DNA of 64,000 bases from Pirellulales bacterium (GTDB lineage: Bacteria; Planctomycetota; Planctomycetia; Pirellulales; JAEUIK01), in contig JAHBXR010000002.1 of the NCBI GenBank assembly GCA_019636335.1, positions 372,001-436,000 on the forward strand, read 5' to 3'. Within the stretch, counting starts at the first letter, position 1, and each line of letters starts with the position of its first letter. Made by a program: the position numbers and the translations under genes. Below the pieces are notes generated by a model. It ran no database searches, was not told the DNA's origin, and worked only from the letters and a program-made list of their open reading frames with translations. Below, piece after piece: positions 19,245 to 28,490 of the stretch.

Positions 19245-19956
19245 GTTTGCACTCCTCAGGTGAACCGGGGGGAGATTACCTGTTCAGGGGGGTGGGCTTC
19301 GCCACGGAGACGAGGCTACGAGAGTGCGCGCGGCAGGAACTGCTCCGTGCCCCGATGGCAGTGGGTGGGACGTCGGCCATCCGGATGGCAAGCACGGCTT
19401 CGTTACGCAACACAGTCTGGGCTCTCAATTATCTCCACTCACCGCAGCAAAGGCCAACAAATTCTAACACCAATTTCATTTCACTCTCACGCAACCGACA
19501 CGCAGCCGCGCGAATGACCAACTCCGAAGGACTCAGAATGGCCTGTGTTTTATCTATGTTTCCCAGTTTATCAATTGTGGTTATCTGGTGTTGCCAATAC
19601 AGTTTCCTTCGTACCGCGATCGCTTGGCGGTTACTATCCACCGCCGGGCAATATGCTGTTGTTCAAGGACGCGGAAGCTGGATTCACGTTCCCTGTCAAT
19701 CCAGATGAGTTTTCGTGCGGGCGGGCTGAGTCAATTTCGATCGAATAGCTGCACCCTTGCCGAACAAAGAATTCGGCTGTGAGGAAACCTCGCAATTCTA
19801 CACGGTCACTAGGCCCAGTCCAGAGCCTGCTCGACAAACGGCGTCAACTATCTAGTTCCGCCAGCGCAACGACGCGCTTGCGATGGTTCGACGCCTTGTC
19901 CGGTTACCGCAGAAGAGGACGCAATGCCCGATCGGGCAAACTGATCCGACGCAATG
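19245..19956. other. Intergenic region without a credible gene
   Basis: About 700 bases between the two minus-strand genes rpoD and uvrD. Part of it (roughly 19430-19800) looks less GC-rich than the flanks. Short open frames exist on both strands, but none has a ribosome-binding site or recognisable composition. It must hold the rpoD promoter and the uvrD 3' end; I could not assign either with confidence. Confidence 0.5.
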
Positions 19957-22218
19957 TCAGGACGAACCGCCAGACTTCACCGGTTGTAGATCACTGTTCA
20001 CCAACACGAAATTGCGCCGACCGACATCGGGCACAAACTCGACCACCGCGCGGCGATGGCGACCTTGGCCGCTGAGATCGACGATCGTGCCCAAGCCATA
20101 CACGGGATGGCACACGAGCATGCCTGGTTCGAAGGCGAGTGGATCGTGGCGCGGACCTTCGCCCATTTCGCCACCGGCCAGTTGTGCCGCCGTGGTCAGG
20201 CGTATGCCCGTGCCACGCGCCGCCATCGTGGCCAGCAGGCTGGCGCGATCGGAGCCCAGTTTCGAGGCGGGGGGTGGCGCGAGCAATTCGCTCCGCGTGG
20301 CCCCGGCAAACTCCAGCGCGTCCTGCGGAATCTCGAGCAGGAACGAGCTGGGGATCGACATCCGCCGCTGGCCCCGAAAGTCGCGAAACTCGGCACGGCT
20401 CAGCCAAAGCTCTTCCTGGGCGCGGGTCATGCCCACGAACAACAGCCGGCGCTCTTCCTCGAGCTGATCGGGATGTTCCTGGCTGCGTTCGTGGGGGATT
20501 AACCCCTGTTCGACGGCCAGCAGGAACACGACCGGAAACTCGAGCCCCTTCGAGGCGTGCAGCGTCATCAGCGTGACGCGGTCGTCGCTCACCTCCCAGG
20601 CGTCGGTTTCGTTGACGAGACTGGCGTCTTCAAGAAACGTCTCCAGTCGATTCTCGCCGTGGTAGTTCTCGTCGAACTCGTGGGCAGCGGTGAGCAATTC
20701 CTCGACGTTCGCCAGACGCTCCTGGTCTTCTTCCGAATCGGATTCTTCGAGCTTGGTGCGGTAGCCCGATTCGGCCAGGACGCTGGTGATCAACCGGGAG
20801 ACCGGTCCTTGGGCGAGCAGGGCGAAGCGATCGAACATGGCCACGAACCTGGCCACGGCCACCGCGGCACGCTTGGGCAGCCCTTCGACCAGTCCGCTTT
20901 CGCGGGCCGCCTCGAGCAGGGGGATGCCGCGCCTTTCCGCGTGCTCGCGCAGCCGAGCGATCGTCGACTTGCCGATACCCCGCGGGGGCGTGTTCACCAT
21001 ACGGGTAAAGGCGATCTCATCGCGCGGGTTGTTCAACAATTGCAGGTACGCGAGCACGTCTTTGATTTCCTGCCGTTTGTAGAACTCGAGCCCGTTGACC
21101 ATCTGGTAGGGGACGTGCATTTCGTGCAGGGCGAGCTCGAGCGAACGCGACAGCGCATTCATGCGGTAGAAGATGGCAAAGTCGCGCGGACGACGATGGC
21201 CGGCGCGCACCTGGTCGGCGATCTCGCTGGCAATGGCGAGCGCTTCTTCACGCTGCGTGGGATAGGTCGTGAAGCGGACCAGGCTTCCTTCGTCGTTCTC
21301 GGTGAAGAGCGCTTTCTCCTTCCGACGCCGGTTGTGCGAGATCAGCGCCGCCGCCACGCGCAAGATCGACTTCGTGCTGCGATAGTTCTGCTCGAGCCGC
21401 ACGACGTGTACATCGGGGTAGTCGCGCTCGAAATCGAGAATGTTGCTCAGGTTCGCCCCACGCCAGCCGTAGATCGATTGATCGGGGTCTCCCGTCACCG
21501 CCAGGTTCGGGTGATCGATCGACATGGCGCGCACGATCGCATACTGCGCCAGGTTCGTGTCCTGGTATTCGTCGACCATGATGTAGCGAAAGCGTTCGTC
21601 GAGCGTGGCGCGCAACTCGGCGTTGTCGCGCAGCATGCGGGCCACGTGGAGCAGCAGGTCGTCGAAGTCGACCGCCCCGCTCGTGAGCAGCTTCTGCTGG
21701 TAGGCGGGATAGACGACCGCCACGATCTTCCCCAGCGGATGGCCGGGGCGGGGCTCGTATTCCTCGGCCGAGATCAGGTTGTTCTTGGCCCAACTGATGG
21801 CGTGGGCCACCTGGTCGGGCGTGAAACGGGACTCGTCGAGCTGCAGGTCCTCGAGCGTGTTGCGCAGGGCTTTGCCCGCGTCGGCCGTGTCGTAGATCGT
21901 GTAGTTCTCGGGCAGGCCGACGTGCGAGGCGTACTTGCGCAGAAGCTTGGCGCAGAAGCGGTGGAACGTGCTGGTCCAGACGTCGGAACCGGGGGCGAGC
22001 GCTTCGACCCGTTCGCGCATCTCACCCGCCGCCTTGTTCGTAAAGGTCAGGGCCAGGATCTGCCAGCCCGGCACGCCCGAACGCAACAGGTTCGCGATGC
22101 GGTGCGTGACGACGCGCGTTTTGCCGCTGCCCGGTCCGGCGAGGATGAGCAGGGGGCCTTCGCGATGCTCGGCCGCCTCGCGCTGGGCACTGGTGAGATG
22201 TGCTAGCAGATCGTCCAC
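19957..22218 (-). CDS. uvrD: ATP-dependent DNA helicase UvrD/PcrA
   Basis: Superfamily 1A 3'-5' helicase for repair and replication-fork maintenance. I favour GTG at 22218 (VDDLLAHLTSAQREAAEH), giving about 753 residues; an ATG at 22296 would add 26 residues unlike the family. Motifs in order: Walker A AGPGSGKTRV, Walker B VDEYQDTN, VTGDPDQSIYGWRGA, QNYRST, MTLHASKGLEFP and LLFVGMTRA. The C-terminal HPVYGLGTIVDLSGQG segment is the Tudor-like domain of PcrA/UvrD proteins that contacts RNA polymerase. Confidence 0.93.
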   Translation of the reverse strand: MDDLLAHLTSAQREAAEHREGPLLILAGPGSGKTRVVTHRIANLLRSGVPGWQILALTFTNKAAGEMRERVEALAPGSDVWTSTFHRFCAKLLRKYASHVGLPENYTIYDTADAGKALRNTLEDLQLDESRFTPDQVAHAISWAKNNLISAEEYEPRPGHPLGKIVAVVYPAYQQKLLTSGAVDFDDLLLHVARMLRDNAELRATLDERFRYIMVDEYQDTNLAQYAIVRAMSIDHPNLAVTGDPDQSIYGWRGANLSNILDFERDYPDVHVVRLEQNYRSTKSILRVAAALISHNRRRKEKALFTENDEGSLVRFTTYPTQREEALAIASEIADQVRAGHRRPRDFAIFYRMNALSRSLELALHEMHVPYQMVNGLEFYKRQEIKDVLAYLQLLNNPRDEIAFTRMVNTPPRGIGKSTIARLREHAERRGIPLLEAARESGLVEGLPKRAAVAVARFVAMFDRFALLAQGPVSRLITSVLAESGYRTKLEESDSEEDQERLANVEELLTAAHEFDENYHGENRLETFLEDASLVNETDAWEVSDDRVTLMTLHASKGLEFPVVFLLAVEQGLIPHERSQEHPDQLEEERRLLFVGMTRAQEELWLSRAEFRDFRGQRRMSIPSSFLLEIPQDALEFAGATRSELLAPPPASKLGSDRASLLATMAARGTGIRLTTAAQLAGGEMGEGPRHDPLAFEPGMLVCHPVYGLGTIVDLSGQGRHRRAVVEFVPDVGRRNFVLVNSDLQPVKSGGSS

Positions 22219-22634
22219 GGGTTGGTTGCAGGCAGGTCTGGAAAGCGGACGGCCGGCGGATGCGGCGTCTCTCCTCGTAAGTATACGGAGATGCACGCGG
22301 CCCGGGAGGGAGCAGCGCCGGCCCGCCTTTTCGCGGAACTATTCCGGGCAAAAGCCCTTCGAGCGACGAAGCCTGGTGGCCGCGCGGGGCGCATGAGCGG
22401 GACGCGCGCGTGCCCCTCGCGAACGATAGCAGGCGGGCGATAGCAATGCATGCTAGCGCCAGCAGACAGCAGCCGAATTGTGTATCCGAGAGATGAACAA
22501 TTCGCGCGGCGCTCGCAGAATGCCTGGAAAAAAGCCGGCCGCTCGTTATACTCAGCTTCCGCCGGCCAGGGAGTAAATGCCGGTGGCGCCTGTCGCCTGT
22601 TTAGCATCGTAGTCTGTCGGGAAGGAACCCACGC
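22219..22634 (+). promoter_or_regulatory. Intergenic region with a candidate promoter for the alpha-CTD gene
   Basis: About 415 bases between divergent uvrD and the stand-alone alpha-CTD gene. TATACT at 22547-22552 is a good -10 element; a weak -35 (TGGAAA, 22525-22530) sits 16 bases upstream. The leader of about 75 bases ends with GGGAAGGAACCCACGC before the ATG, giving a clear GGAAGGA ribosome-binding site. No other gene is seen here. Confidence 0.4.
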
Positions 22635-22919
22635 ATGACACGTATCCCGCTGAATCGCAGCGAGGGGGACGAACACAGCCTGAAGATGCGCCTCGAGATG
22701 AGCACGGCCGAGATCGGACTTTCGGTCCGCACGACCAACTGCCTCGAGGAACGCGGCATCTTTACGGTCGAAGACCTGTTGAACTGCACGCCGAACGATT
22801 TGCTCAGCATCTCGAACTTCGGCGAAAAGACGCTGGAAGAAGTCTACAAGTCGCTCGAAGGAATCGGCTTCTATCGCACGTTGCGACCCCGCCGTGCTGC
22901 CGTCGCGATGGCCGTCTGA
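22635..22919 (+). CDS. Stand-alone RNA polymerase alpha C-terminal domain protein
   Basis: 94-residue protein matching only the C-terminal domain of the alpha subunit. It shares STAEIGLSVRTTNCLEERGI and NFGEKTLEEVYKSLEGIGF with rpoA in this window, but lacks the N-terminal assembly domain. Residues aligning with E. coli UP-element/CRP contacts R265, N268, K298 and E302 are R32, N35, K65 and E69; the resident RpoA has Thr where K65 stands. It has its own promoter-like -10, ribosome-binding site and terminator, so it is a complete gene, not a fragment. Role unknown; DNA or regulator binding is inferred. Confidence 0.85.
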   Translation: MTRIPLNRSEGDEHSLKMRLEMSTAEIGLSVRTTNCLEERGIFTVEDLLNCTPNDLLSISNFGEKTLEEVYKSLEGIGFYRTLRPRRAAVAMAV

Positions 22920-22958
22920 ACGACTGGCGGATCGCTTCCTTCCAACACGACCAGCGCC

Positions 22959-22998
22959 GCGGCCGGTGACATCTCGGTGTCGCCGGCCGCTTTTGTTT
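22959..22998 (+). terminator. Rho-independent terminator of the alpha-CTD gene
   Basis: Stem GCGGCCGGTGACA (22959-22971) / TGTCGCCGGCCGC (22978-22990) with one G-U pair and a 6-base loop, followed by TTTTGTTT. It is 40 bases after the stop codon. Confidence 0.85.
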
Positions 22999-23025
22999 CT
23001 CGCTCCTCGGCGAATCGGCCACCCT

Positions 23026-23098
23026 AACCCGAAGCGTCAGCGAGGCAATTCCTGCGAAGCACATCGAGCAAAGAGCTCCCTCGCTGACGCTTCGGGTT
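23026..23098. repeat. Planctomycete inverted repeat (AACCCGAAGCGTCAGCGAGG)
   Basis: Perfect 20-bp inverted repeat, arms 23026-23045 and 23079-23098, spacer 33 bases. Its reading frames give NPKRQRG, TRSVSEG and SLADASG, peptide strings I recognise from spurious ORFs in many planctomycete genomes. This points to a dispersed repeat. It lies between the alpha-CTD terminator and the convergent PQQ-propeller gene. Confidence 0.8.
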
Positions 23099-23186
23099 GT
23101 CATTCCGCGAAGAGATACCGCATCACAGAGCAACTCGGTAGAACTCGCGCGCTACGGCGAGGCGTCAGTCCATGACAGCCCGCCTC

Positions 23187-24623
23187 TCACGGCGCGAGGT
23201 CGAACGTCGCCAGCGTATCTTCGCTACGAATGTAGAGACGGCCATCGACCAGCGCCGGGGCCGACCAGGTGGCTTTCTTCGCCACGATGAACTCCCCTTG
23301 TTCCTGGTAACTGTCCGGCGTGGCCGCGATCACCTGGATCGAGGCATCTTCATTGAGCCCCAGCAGCACGTTGCCCGCCAACACGGGCGAACAGTAGTAG
23401 CCGTGGTCGCCATCGACCCAGGCGGTCTTGCCGTCGGCGATGCGAACCGCGGCCCATTCGCCGCCGTCGTTCATGCCGTAGATGTGGCCAGCATGGGCCA
23501 GCATCGACGACAGGTAGCTCGACAGGTCACGGTTTTCCCAGGCCACACTCTTGCGCATGCCGTCGCCGTCGCGCTCGAGGCGCAACGCCGTCAGCGGGCG
23601 ATGATCGGCCGTGACGAAGACCATGTCGTCCGCGGCCACGGGGGTGCTGATGCTCTCGTCGTATTGGATCTGAAACGGATGGCTCCATAACAGGCGACCG
23701 TCGCGCAGGTCGAGCCCCACGATGCGCGGGCCCGTCATGGCGATCACTTGCGGCACGCCGGCCAGTTCGGCCACGATGGGCGAGCTGTACGACACATTCT
23801 CCTCGAGCGACTTCCAGACGACTTCGCCCGTGTGGCGGTCGAAGGCCATGAGCGTGCCCCCCCGCGCGCCCCCCACCTCGAGAATCAACAGGCGTCCGGC
23901 GATCGTGGGCGACCCGGTGTAACCGAACAGCGGCACGGGCGCCCCCTGGCCATCACCGATCGGCACGATCACGTTTTCCGTCCCGTTGACGTACGCGCGA
24001 CCGCGGGGCAGGGGAGCTTTCTGGCCAAACTCCGCCGGAAGAAGCTTCTCCCACACGATCTTTCCCGTCGCGGCTTCGAGGCATTTTAGCCGTCCGGCGA
24101 TTCCCAGGCTGTAGACCTTGCCCTCGGCATGGCAGCAGGTGCTCTTGGGACCGTTGCCGTGGCGTTGCCCCACGTCGTGCGGTTCAAAATCGACCGGCGA
24201 GCTCGATTCCCACAACGGCTCGCCGGTATCGGTATCGAAGGCCAAGGTCCGCTCGCGATTACCCTCGCGGTCGGTGACGAACACGCGGCCGTCGGCGACG
24301 ATGGGCGAAGACCAGCCGCTGCCCAGCGCTGCGCTCCAGCGAGGCGCGAGTTTGCCCGAGGGCCATTCGGCAGGAAGCTTCGTCGCGGGGGCGATACTTC
24401 GTCCGCCAGGTCCTCGCCAACCGGGCCATTGACCCTGGGAGGTCGCGGGGCGTTCGGCGGAATGCCCTGCTGGTGGCGACGCTTGCGGCGTCGGCTCGTC
24501 CCCAGCGTGCGCGGGCGCGCCGGGTGCGGCCACAGGCTCCATCGCTTCGTGGCAACCGCCGCCGCACAGGACGAACGCAACTGCCACGAGCAGGAGGCAT
24601 CGTCGCAGGGGCAAGAATGACAT
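23187..24623 (-). CDS. PQQ-like beta-propeller lipoprotein
   Basis: 478-residue secreted protein. The N-terminus MSFLPLRRCLLLVAVAFVLC followed by GGGC suggests a lipoprotein signal. The mature part has repeated beta-propeller blades of the PQQ-binding-like type (WPGWRGPGGRS, WSSPIVADGRVFVTDREG, YSSPIVAELAGVPQVIAM), with the VADGRVF-type blade motif several times. Such proteins are common and expanded in planctomycetes. An enzymatic role cannot be claimed, since quinoprotein catalytic residues are not evident. A second member lies at 35221-36585. Confidence 0.85.
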   Translation of the reverse strand: MSFLPLRRCLLLVAVAFVLCGGGCHEAMEPVAAPGAPAHAGDEPTPQASPPAGHSAERPATSQGQWPGWRGPGGRSIAPATKLPAEWPSGKLAPRWSAALGSGWSSPIVADGRVFVTDREGNRERTLAFDTDTGEPLWESSSPVDFEPHDVGQRHGNGPKSTCCHAEGKVYSLGIAGRLKCLEAATGKIVWEKLLPAEFGQKAPLPRGRAYVNGTENVIVPIGDGQGAPVPLFGYTGSPTIAGRLLILEVGGARGGTLMAFDRHTGEVVWKSLEENVSYSSPIVAELAGVPQVIAMTGPRIVGLDLRDGRLLWSHPFQIQYDESISTPVAADDMVFVTADHRPLTALRLERDGDGMRKSVAWENRDLSSYLSSMLAHAGHIYGMNDGGEWAAVRIADGKTAWVDGDHGYYCSPVLAGNVLLGLNEDASIQVIAATPDSYQEQGEFIVAKKATWSAPALVDGRLYIRSEDTLATFDLAP

Positions 24624-24768
24624 GGTGGTCGAGTACCAGAACTGCTGCGGAACGCTGCCACTGGGGCAGATTGTCTGGCTGGGGATTATAGTCGGCAGGG
24701 ATGGCTGTGCGGTAGACTTGGCCGTTTCGGTAACATCAGGCGATTCTTATTCTGGGAAAGTAACTGCG

Positions 24769-26073
24769 TTGGCCCGCTGGCTTGGAACACGTTTCTACGT
24801 CAAGAAGCGGCGCGGCCGCCGGACCGGTTCGCCAGCGCTCGGTGGCCTGGGGCTGGGGCTCTTCTTCGCTGCGCTGTTTGCGGTGGGAGTCGGCCTGTTC
24901 GTCATGCTGCTGGTCGAGATCGCCCTGCCGGAATGGGCCGCGAACCACCAGTTTCTGGAAGCTCGTGCCGTGGTGCTCAAGAAACGCATCGGCGAGAGCA
25001 CCAGCGCGGACGCCGCCTATCGGCCCGAGATCCTGATCCGCTACCAGGTAGAAGACGAGGCCTACGAGACGTGGAGCTACGACGTCACGCGCAACTATGC
25101 GAGCAACCGTGACGAGCAGCAAAAGATTCTCGATCGCTTCGTGATCGGCCAGCAGTATCCCTGTTGGTACAACCCGCACGATCCCTCGCAAGCCGTGCTG
25201 GTGCGCGGCTACAGTTGGGGTTCGTGGCTGATGCTGTTGCTGCCCCTCAGCTTTGTCGTGGTGGGAGGGGGCGGTTTGGCGTATACGCTGCTGAATGCCG
25301 GCAAGTCGGCCGAACGCCGCGCGGCGCCGGGCCGCATTTCATCAAGTCTCGATTTTCTCGACACCCTGCGCGACACGGCGAGCGACTATCCTTTCGTGCC
25401 ACGCGATACGAATCTCACGAACAGTCCCGGTACGACCCTGGCCTTTCGGCTCCCGCTCGAGACGGCGCCCACCTGGGCGCTCGTGGTCGGTTTGGCGGTG
25501 GCGCTCGTGGCGTGCGCCGTCTCGATCTACTTTCTCTTCGTCGGCATTCATGGCCATTTCACCGGAGATCACGATTGGGTGCTCACGCTCTTCTCGGGCG
25601 TCGGCACGCCGGTGGCCATCTTCCTGGCGGTGTATATGGCACGGCAGGTGTTGGTTGCCACGGGCGTGGGACCGACGCTGGTCGAGATCTCCGATCATCC
25701 GCTACTCCCCGGCCGGGAGTACGAGGTTTATCTCTCGCAGGCGGGGCGTTTGCGCATGAACTTGCTCGAGCTGCTCCTGGTGTGCGACGAGAAGGCCACG
25801 TTCCAGCAGGGGACGAACACGCGCACCGAGGTGCGGCGCGTGCATCAAGAACAGTTGCATCGCCACGAGGAGTTCGAGATTCTGCCCGGCGCCCCATTGG
25901 CGGCGCGACTCAAATTCCAGATTCCGGCCCTCGCCATGCACTCGTTCAAGGCGCCCCATAACGAAGTGTTCTGGCGCATGATCGTGCGCGGCAACGTGCA
26001 AGGTTGGCCCGACTTCGAGCGGCACTTTCCGCTCGTCGTGCATCCGCCCCACGGACGCGAGGGGGACGCATGA
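24769..26073 (+). CDS. Membrane protein with DUF3592-like region
   Basis: About 434 residues. I propose TTG at 24769, preceded by GGGAAAG, because the farther GTG at 24622 would overlap the start of the divergent lipoprotein gene. After a basic start (KKRRGRR) there is a hydrophobic segment, then a soluble part resembling DUF3592 (IRYQVEDEAYETWSYDVTRN, then GQQYPCWYNPHDPSQAVL) and a second hydrophobic segment. Two more membrane segments lie around the middle, with a C-terminal soluble domain after them. It overlaps the next gene by ATGA and forms a three-gene unit. Function unknown. Confidence 0.7.
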   Translation: MARWLGTRFYVKKRRGRRTGSPALGGLGLGLFFAALFAVGVGLFVMLLVEIALPEWAANHQFLEARAVVLKKRIGESTSADAAYRPEILIRYQVEDEAYETWSYDVTRNYASNRDEQQKILDRFVIGQQYPCWYNPHDPSQAVLVRGYSWGSWLMLLLPLSFVVVGGGGLAYTLLNAGKSAERRAAPGRISSSLDFLDTLRDTASDYPFVPRDTNLTNSPGTTLAFRLPLETAPTWALVVGLAVALVACAVSIYFLFVGIHGHFTGDHDWVLTLFSGVGTPVAIFLAVYMARQVLVATGVGPTLVEISDHPLLPGREYEVYLSQAGRLRMNLLELLLVCDEKATFQQGTNTRTEVRRVHQEQLHRHEEFEILPGAPLAARLKFQIPALAMHSFKAPHNEVFWRMIVRGNVQGWPDFERHFPLVVHPPHGREGDA

Positions 26074-26471
26074 AACCCTCGACGCTGGAAATCCACTTCG
26101 ACGGCCATCGCGAGGCGTATCAGCCGGGCGAGATCCTCTCGGGCGGGTATCGCTTCGATATGAGCGAGACGCCGGACGTCGTAGCGCTCGAAGTCTCCGT
26201 GCTGTGGCACACCGAAGGCAAGGGGGACGAGGATCTCTCGGTCCACTTGTTCAATCGCTTTGATATTTCGAGCGTGGGCACGCATACGCCCTATCATTCG
26301 GGTCGCTTCAGCACGCAGTTGCCGAACTCGCCCCTCAGTTACGAAGGGGTCATCGTCAAGATTCGCTGGTGCGTGCGCATCCGCGTGTTCGACGGTCGGG
26401 GCAAGGATATCGTCGCCGAGCGCCCCTTCCGCCTGGGCCTGGTTGCGCCCGCGCGCGCGGTGCTGCCATGA
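26070..26471 (+). CDS. Hypothetical protein, probable beta-sandwich
   Basis: 133 residues, ATG at 26070 overlapping the previous stop. Alternating hydrophobic strands (LEIHFDGHREAYQPGEILSG, VALEVSVLWHTEGKGDEDLS, VIVKIRWCVRIRVFDGRGKD) suggest an arrestin- or immunoglobulin-like beta-sandwich. No signal peptide or membrane segment. It is tightly packed with its neighbours by four-base overlaps on both sides, so the three products probably work together. I do not recognise a named family. Confidence 0.7.
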   Translation: MKPSTLEIHFDGHREAYQPGEILSGGYRFDMSETPDVVALEVSVLWHTEGKGDEDLSVHLFNRFDISSVGTHTPYHSGRFSTQLPNSPLSYEGVIVKIRWCVRIRVFDGRGKDIVAERPFRLGLVAPARAVLP

Positions 26472-27082
26472 GCGCCGACCTGCCCGGTGACGCCGGCCGC
26501 ACGAATCCGTTCGCGAGCCGGTTTATACGTCCCGGCGCGCTGCCGTTTCTTTTTCCGCCCGGCGCCAGTGCCGAGCAACTGGTGGCGCGCCTGCACGAGC
26601 TGGGCGACAGCGCCGAGATTCGCGGTCCGCACGGGAGCGGCAAATCGACGCTGCTAGCGACGCTGGTCGAGGCGCTGCGCGCAGCGGGACACCTGGTCGA
26701 GCTGGCCGAGCTGCACGACGGCCAACGTCAGTTGCCGCCGGAGTTCGCGGCGCGACTGCAGAACTCTCCGCGGGGAACGTTCGTCGCGATCGACGGCTAC
26801 GAACAGCTTGGCTGGTGGAATCGTCGGCGATTGGCCGCCTGGCGGCGTCGGCGTGGGCTGCAGCTCGTAGTCACCTGCCATCAGGCGGCCGGTCTTCCTT
26901 TGTTGTGGGAAACACGTCCCACATTGGCGCTTGCGCGCGAGATTGTCGCGCGGCTGGTCGAGCGTTGCCCCGAGGCCGTGACGCCGGAGCAGATCGAACG
27001 CGCCTTCACGGCGCAAGGGGGCGATCTGCGCGAGATGCTCTTCGAGCTGTACGACCACTGCGAGCGGCCGTCGGGCCATTGA
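26468..27082 (+). CDS. P-loop ATPase-like protein
   Basis: 204 residues, ATG at 26468 overlapping the stop of the gene before it. GPHGSGKSTLLATLVEAL is a Walker A motif. A Walker B-like strand FVAIDGYEQLGWWNRRRLAA and a following LQLVVTCHQAAGLP strand are in the expected order for a RecA/AAA-type core. The C-terminal part (TPEQIERAFTAQGGDLREML) is helical. It may energise or regulate the membrane protein encoded two genes upstream; this is inference from the overlaps. Confidence 0.72.
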   Translation: MSADLPGDAGRTNPFASRFIRPGALPFLFPPGASAEQLVARLHELGDSAEIRGPHGSGKSTLLATLVEALRAAGHLVELAELHDGQRQLPPEFAARLQNSPRGTFVAIDGYEQLGWWNRRRLAAWRRRRGLQLVVTCHQAAGLPLLWETRPTLALAREIVARLVERCPEAVTPEQIERAFTAQGGDLREMLFELYDHCERPSGH

Positions 27083-27476
27083 TTCGCGCGGCGACGGCGC
27101 CAGCCAAACGCACCCGTGACGCCATCGTTCCAGGCGCTACAATCATTACGACCCCGTCTTTCGCGCCACGGCGGGGCAGACGCTACGGCCGCTAGCATCG
27201 CGCGCGTTTTTCTGATCGCGGGCGCGCCGTGTGCGGCAAAGCACGACCTACATTTGCGGAGACTTGAGGGTGCGCGAGAGCGCGCCCGCATTGCTGGCGC
27301 GGATGAGGCACACACTTCGCGATTGCTAGCAAGCACGCAACAGTGACAGACGACCCAGACGAAAAGCTTTACCAAATCGGTCAGCCACGCACACGACTAG
27401 TTGACACTCACGAAACGCAACTGTTTAACAGATCTACAAAGACATTTTCTTCCCGCGAGAAAAAAAGAGTAGTCCG
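27083..27476 (+). promoter_or_regulatory. Intergenic region with a strong candidate promoter
   Basis: About 390 bases without a gene. TTGACA (27401-27406) and TTTAAC (27424-27429) are 17 bases apart and lie about 50 bases before the ATG at 27477. The -35 matches consensus perfectly. The leader contains an A-rich stretch and AGAGTAG near the start codon. Confidence 0.6.
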
Positions 27477-28442
27477 ATGATCCAGTCCTATGTACGAAGT
27501 GCGGTGATCTGCTGTGGCGTGATCGGCACGGTGTTGTCGACGCCGTCGGAGAGCCAGGCGATCTTCCACTGGTTCGGCAACTGCTGCCGTCCGCAGACGA
27601 CCTACGCGCCGATTCAACCGGCGGTGAACTGCAATCCGTGCGGCGCGCAGACGGCGCAGTACGTCCCCACGACGTGCTATCGCCAGGAAACCGTTGCGGT
27701 ACCGGTGACGACGTTTCAGCCGGTCACTTCGTGCAGCATGAGCGCGTGCAATCCCTGCAACCCCTGCACCTGGTGCCCGACGACCACGACCACGATGCGC
27801 CCCGTCACGGTGATGCAGCAGCAAGTGCGCATGGTGCCCTACACGACCTATCGCATCGTGTACACGACGCCCAGTCCCTGTGCGACGGGCTGTGGCGCGC
27901 CGCTGGCGACCGCGATGCCGGCCGCTTCGACCTACTACTATCAACCGTCGACCTCGGCTGTCATGTCGGCTCCGGCGACGGTCGCCCCCAGCACCGGCAG
28001 TTGCTGCGGTGGCGGCGCGGCTCCCGCGTCGTATAGCGCTCCTGCCACGACTTACGCAACTCCGACGTCGCCGGCCCCGGTCTACTCGGCTCCGGCTCCG
28101 ACCTTGAGCTCGCCGCCGGCCACCGCGCCCAACACGACCACGCCTCCTAGCACGTATGAATCGGGCCGTCCCGAATCGAGCACGACGATCGATCCCAACG
28201 CTCCGCTGTCGCCCATTCCGCAATCGAGCAGCAGCACGAGTGGCGCGACGTTCGGCCCCAGCATCACGCCCCCCGACTCGTCGCGTACGACGTCGGCGCC
28301 GGTGCAGCGTGCCTGGATGGTGCGTCCGGTTTCGAATGCGGTCCCGGCCGACGTGCCGGCCTGGTTGCAGTCGCAGCGCGCCACCCCGACCACGAGCGCG
28401 AACACGGCCACCGGCGACGACTGGCGTCCCTCGGTTCGCTAA
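27477..28442 (+). CDS. Secreted Cys/Thr/Pro/Ser-rich protein
   Basis: 321 residues with an N-terminal signal-like segment (VRSAVICCGVIGTVLS, cleavage likely after SQA). The first part has paired cysteines (FGNCCRP, NCNPCGAQ, CNPCNPCTWCP). The C-terminal half is low-complexity Ser/Thr/Pro/Ala. Such composition suggests an extracellular, perhaps disulfide-bonded structural protein. A consensus-like promoter precedes it and a long hairpin follows at 28491-28528, so it is probably monocistronic. No enzymatic motif is seen. Confidence 0.75.
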   Translation: MIQSYVRSAVICCGVIGTVLSTPSESQAIFHWFGNCCRPQTTYAPIQPAVNCNPCGAQTAQYVPTTCYRQETVAVPVTTFQPVTSCSMSACNPCNPCTWCPTTTTTMRPVTVMQQQVRMVPYTTYRIVYTTPSPCATGCGAPLATAMPAASTYYYQPSTSAVMSAPATVAPSTGSCCGGGAAPASYSAPATTYATPTSPAPVYSAPAPTLSSPPATAPNTTTPPSTYESGRPESSTTIDPNAPLSPIPQSSSSTSGATFGPSITPPDSSRTTSAPVQRAWMVRPVSNAVPADVPAWLQSQRATPTTSANTATGDDWRPSVR

Positions 28443-28490
28443 CCCACGATACTCACGAGATTGCAGGAAACTCCAACTCGGAGACCCACA

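Noticed and set aside
17391..19517. 708-codon plus-strand open frame over the sigma factor gene
   Set aside because: Mirror frame of rpoD on the other strand; composition is typical of antisense shadows.
19247..19708. Small plus-strand frames in the rpoD-uvrD gap
   Set aside because: No start signals and no conserved motif; likely chance frames.
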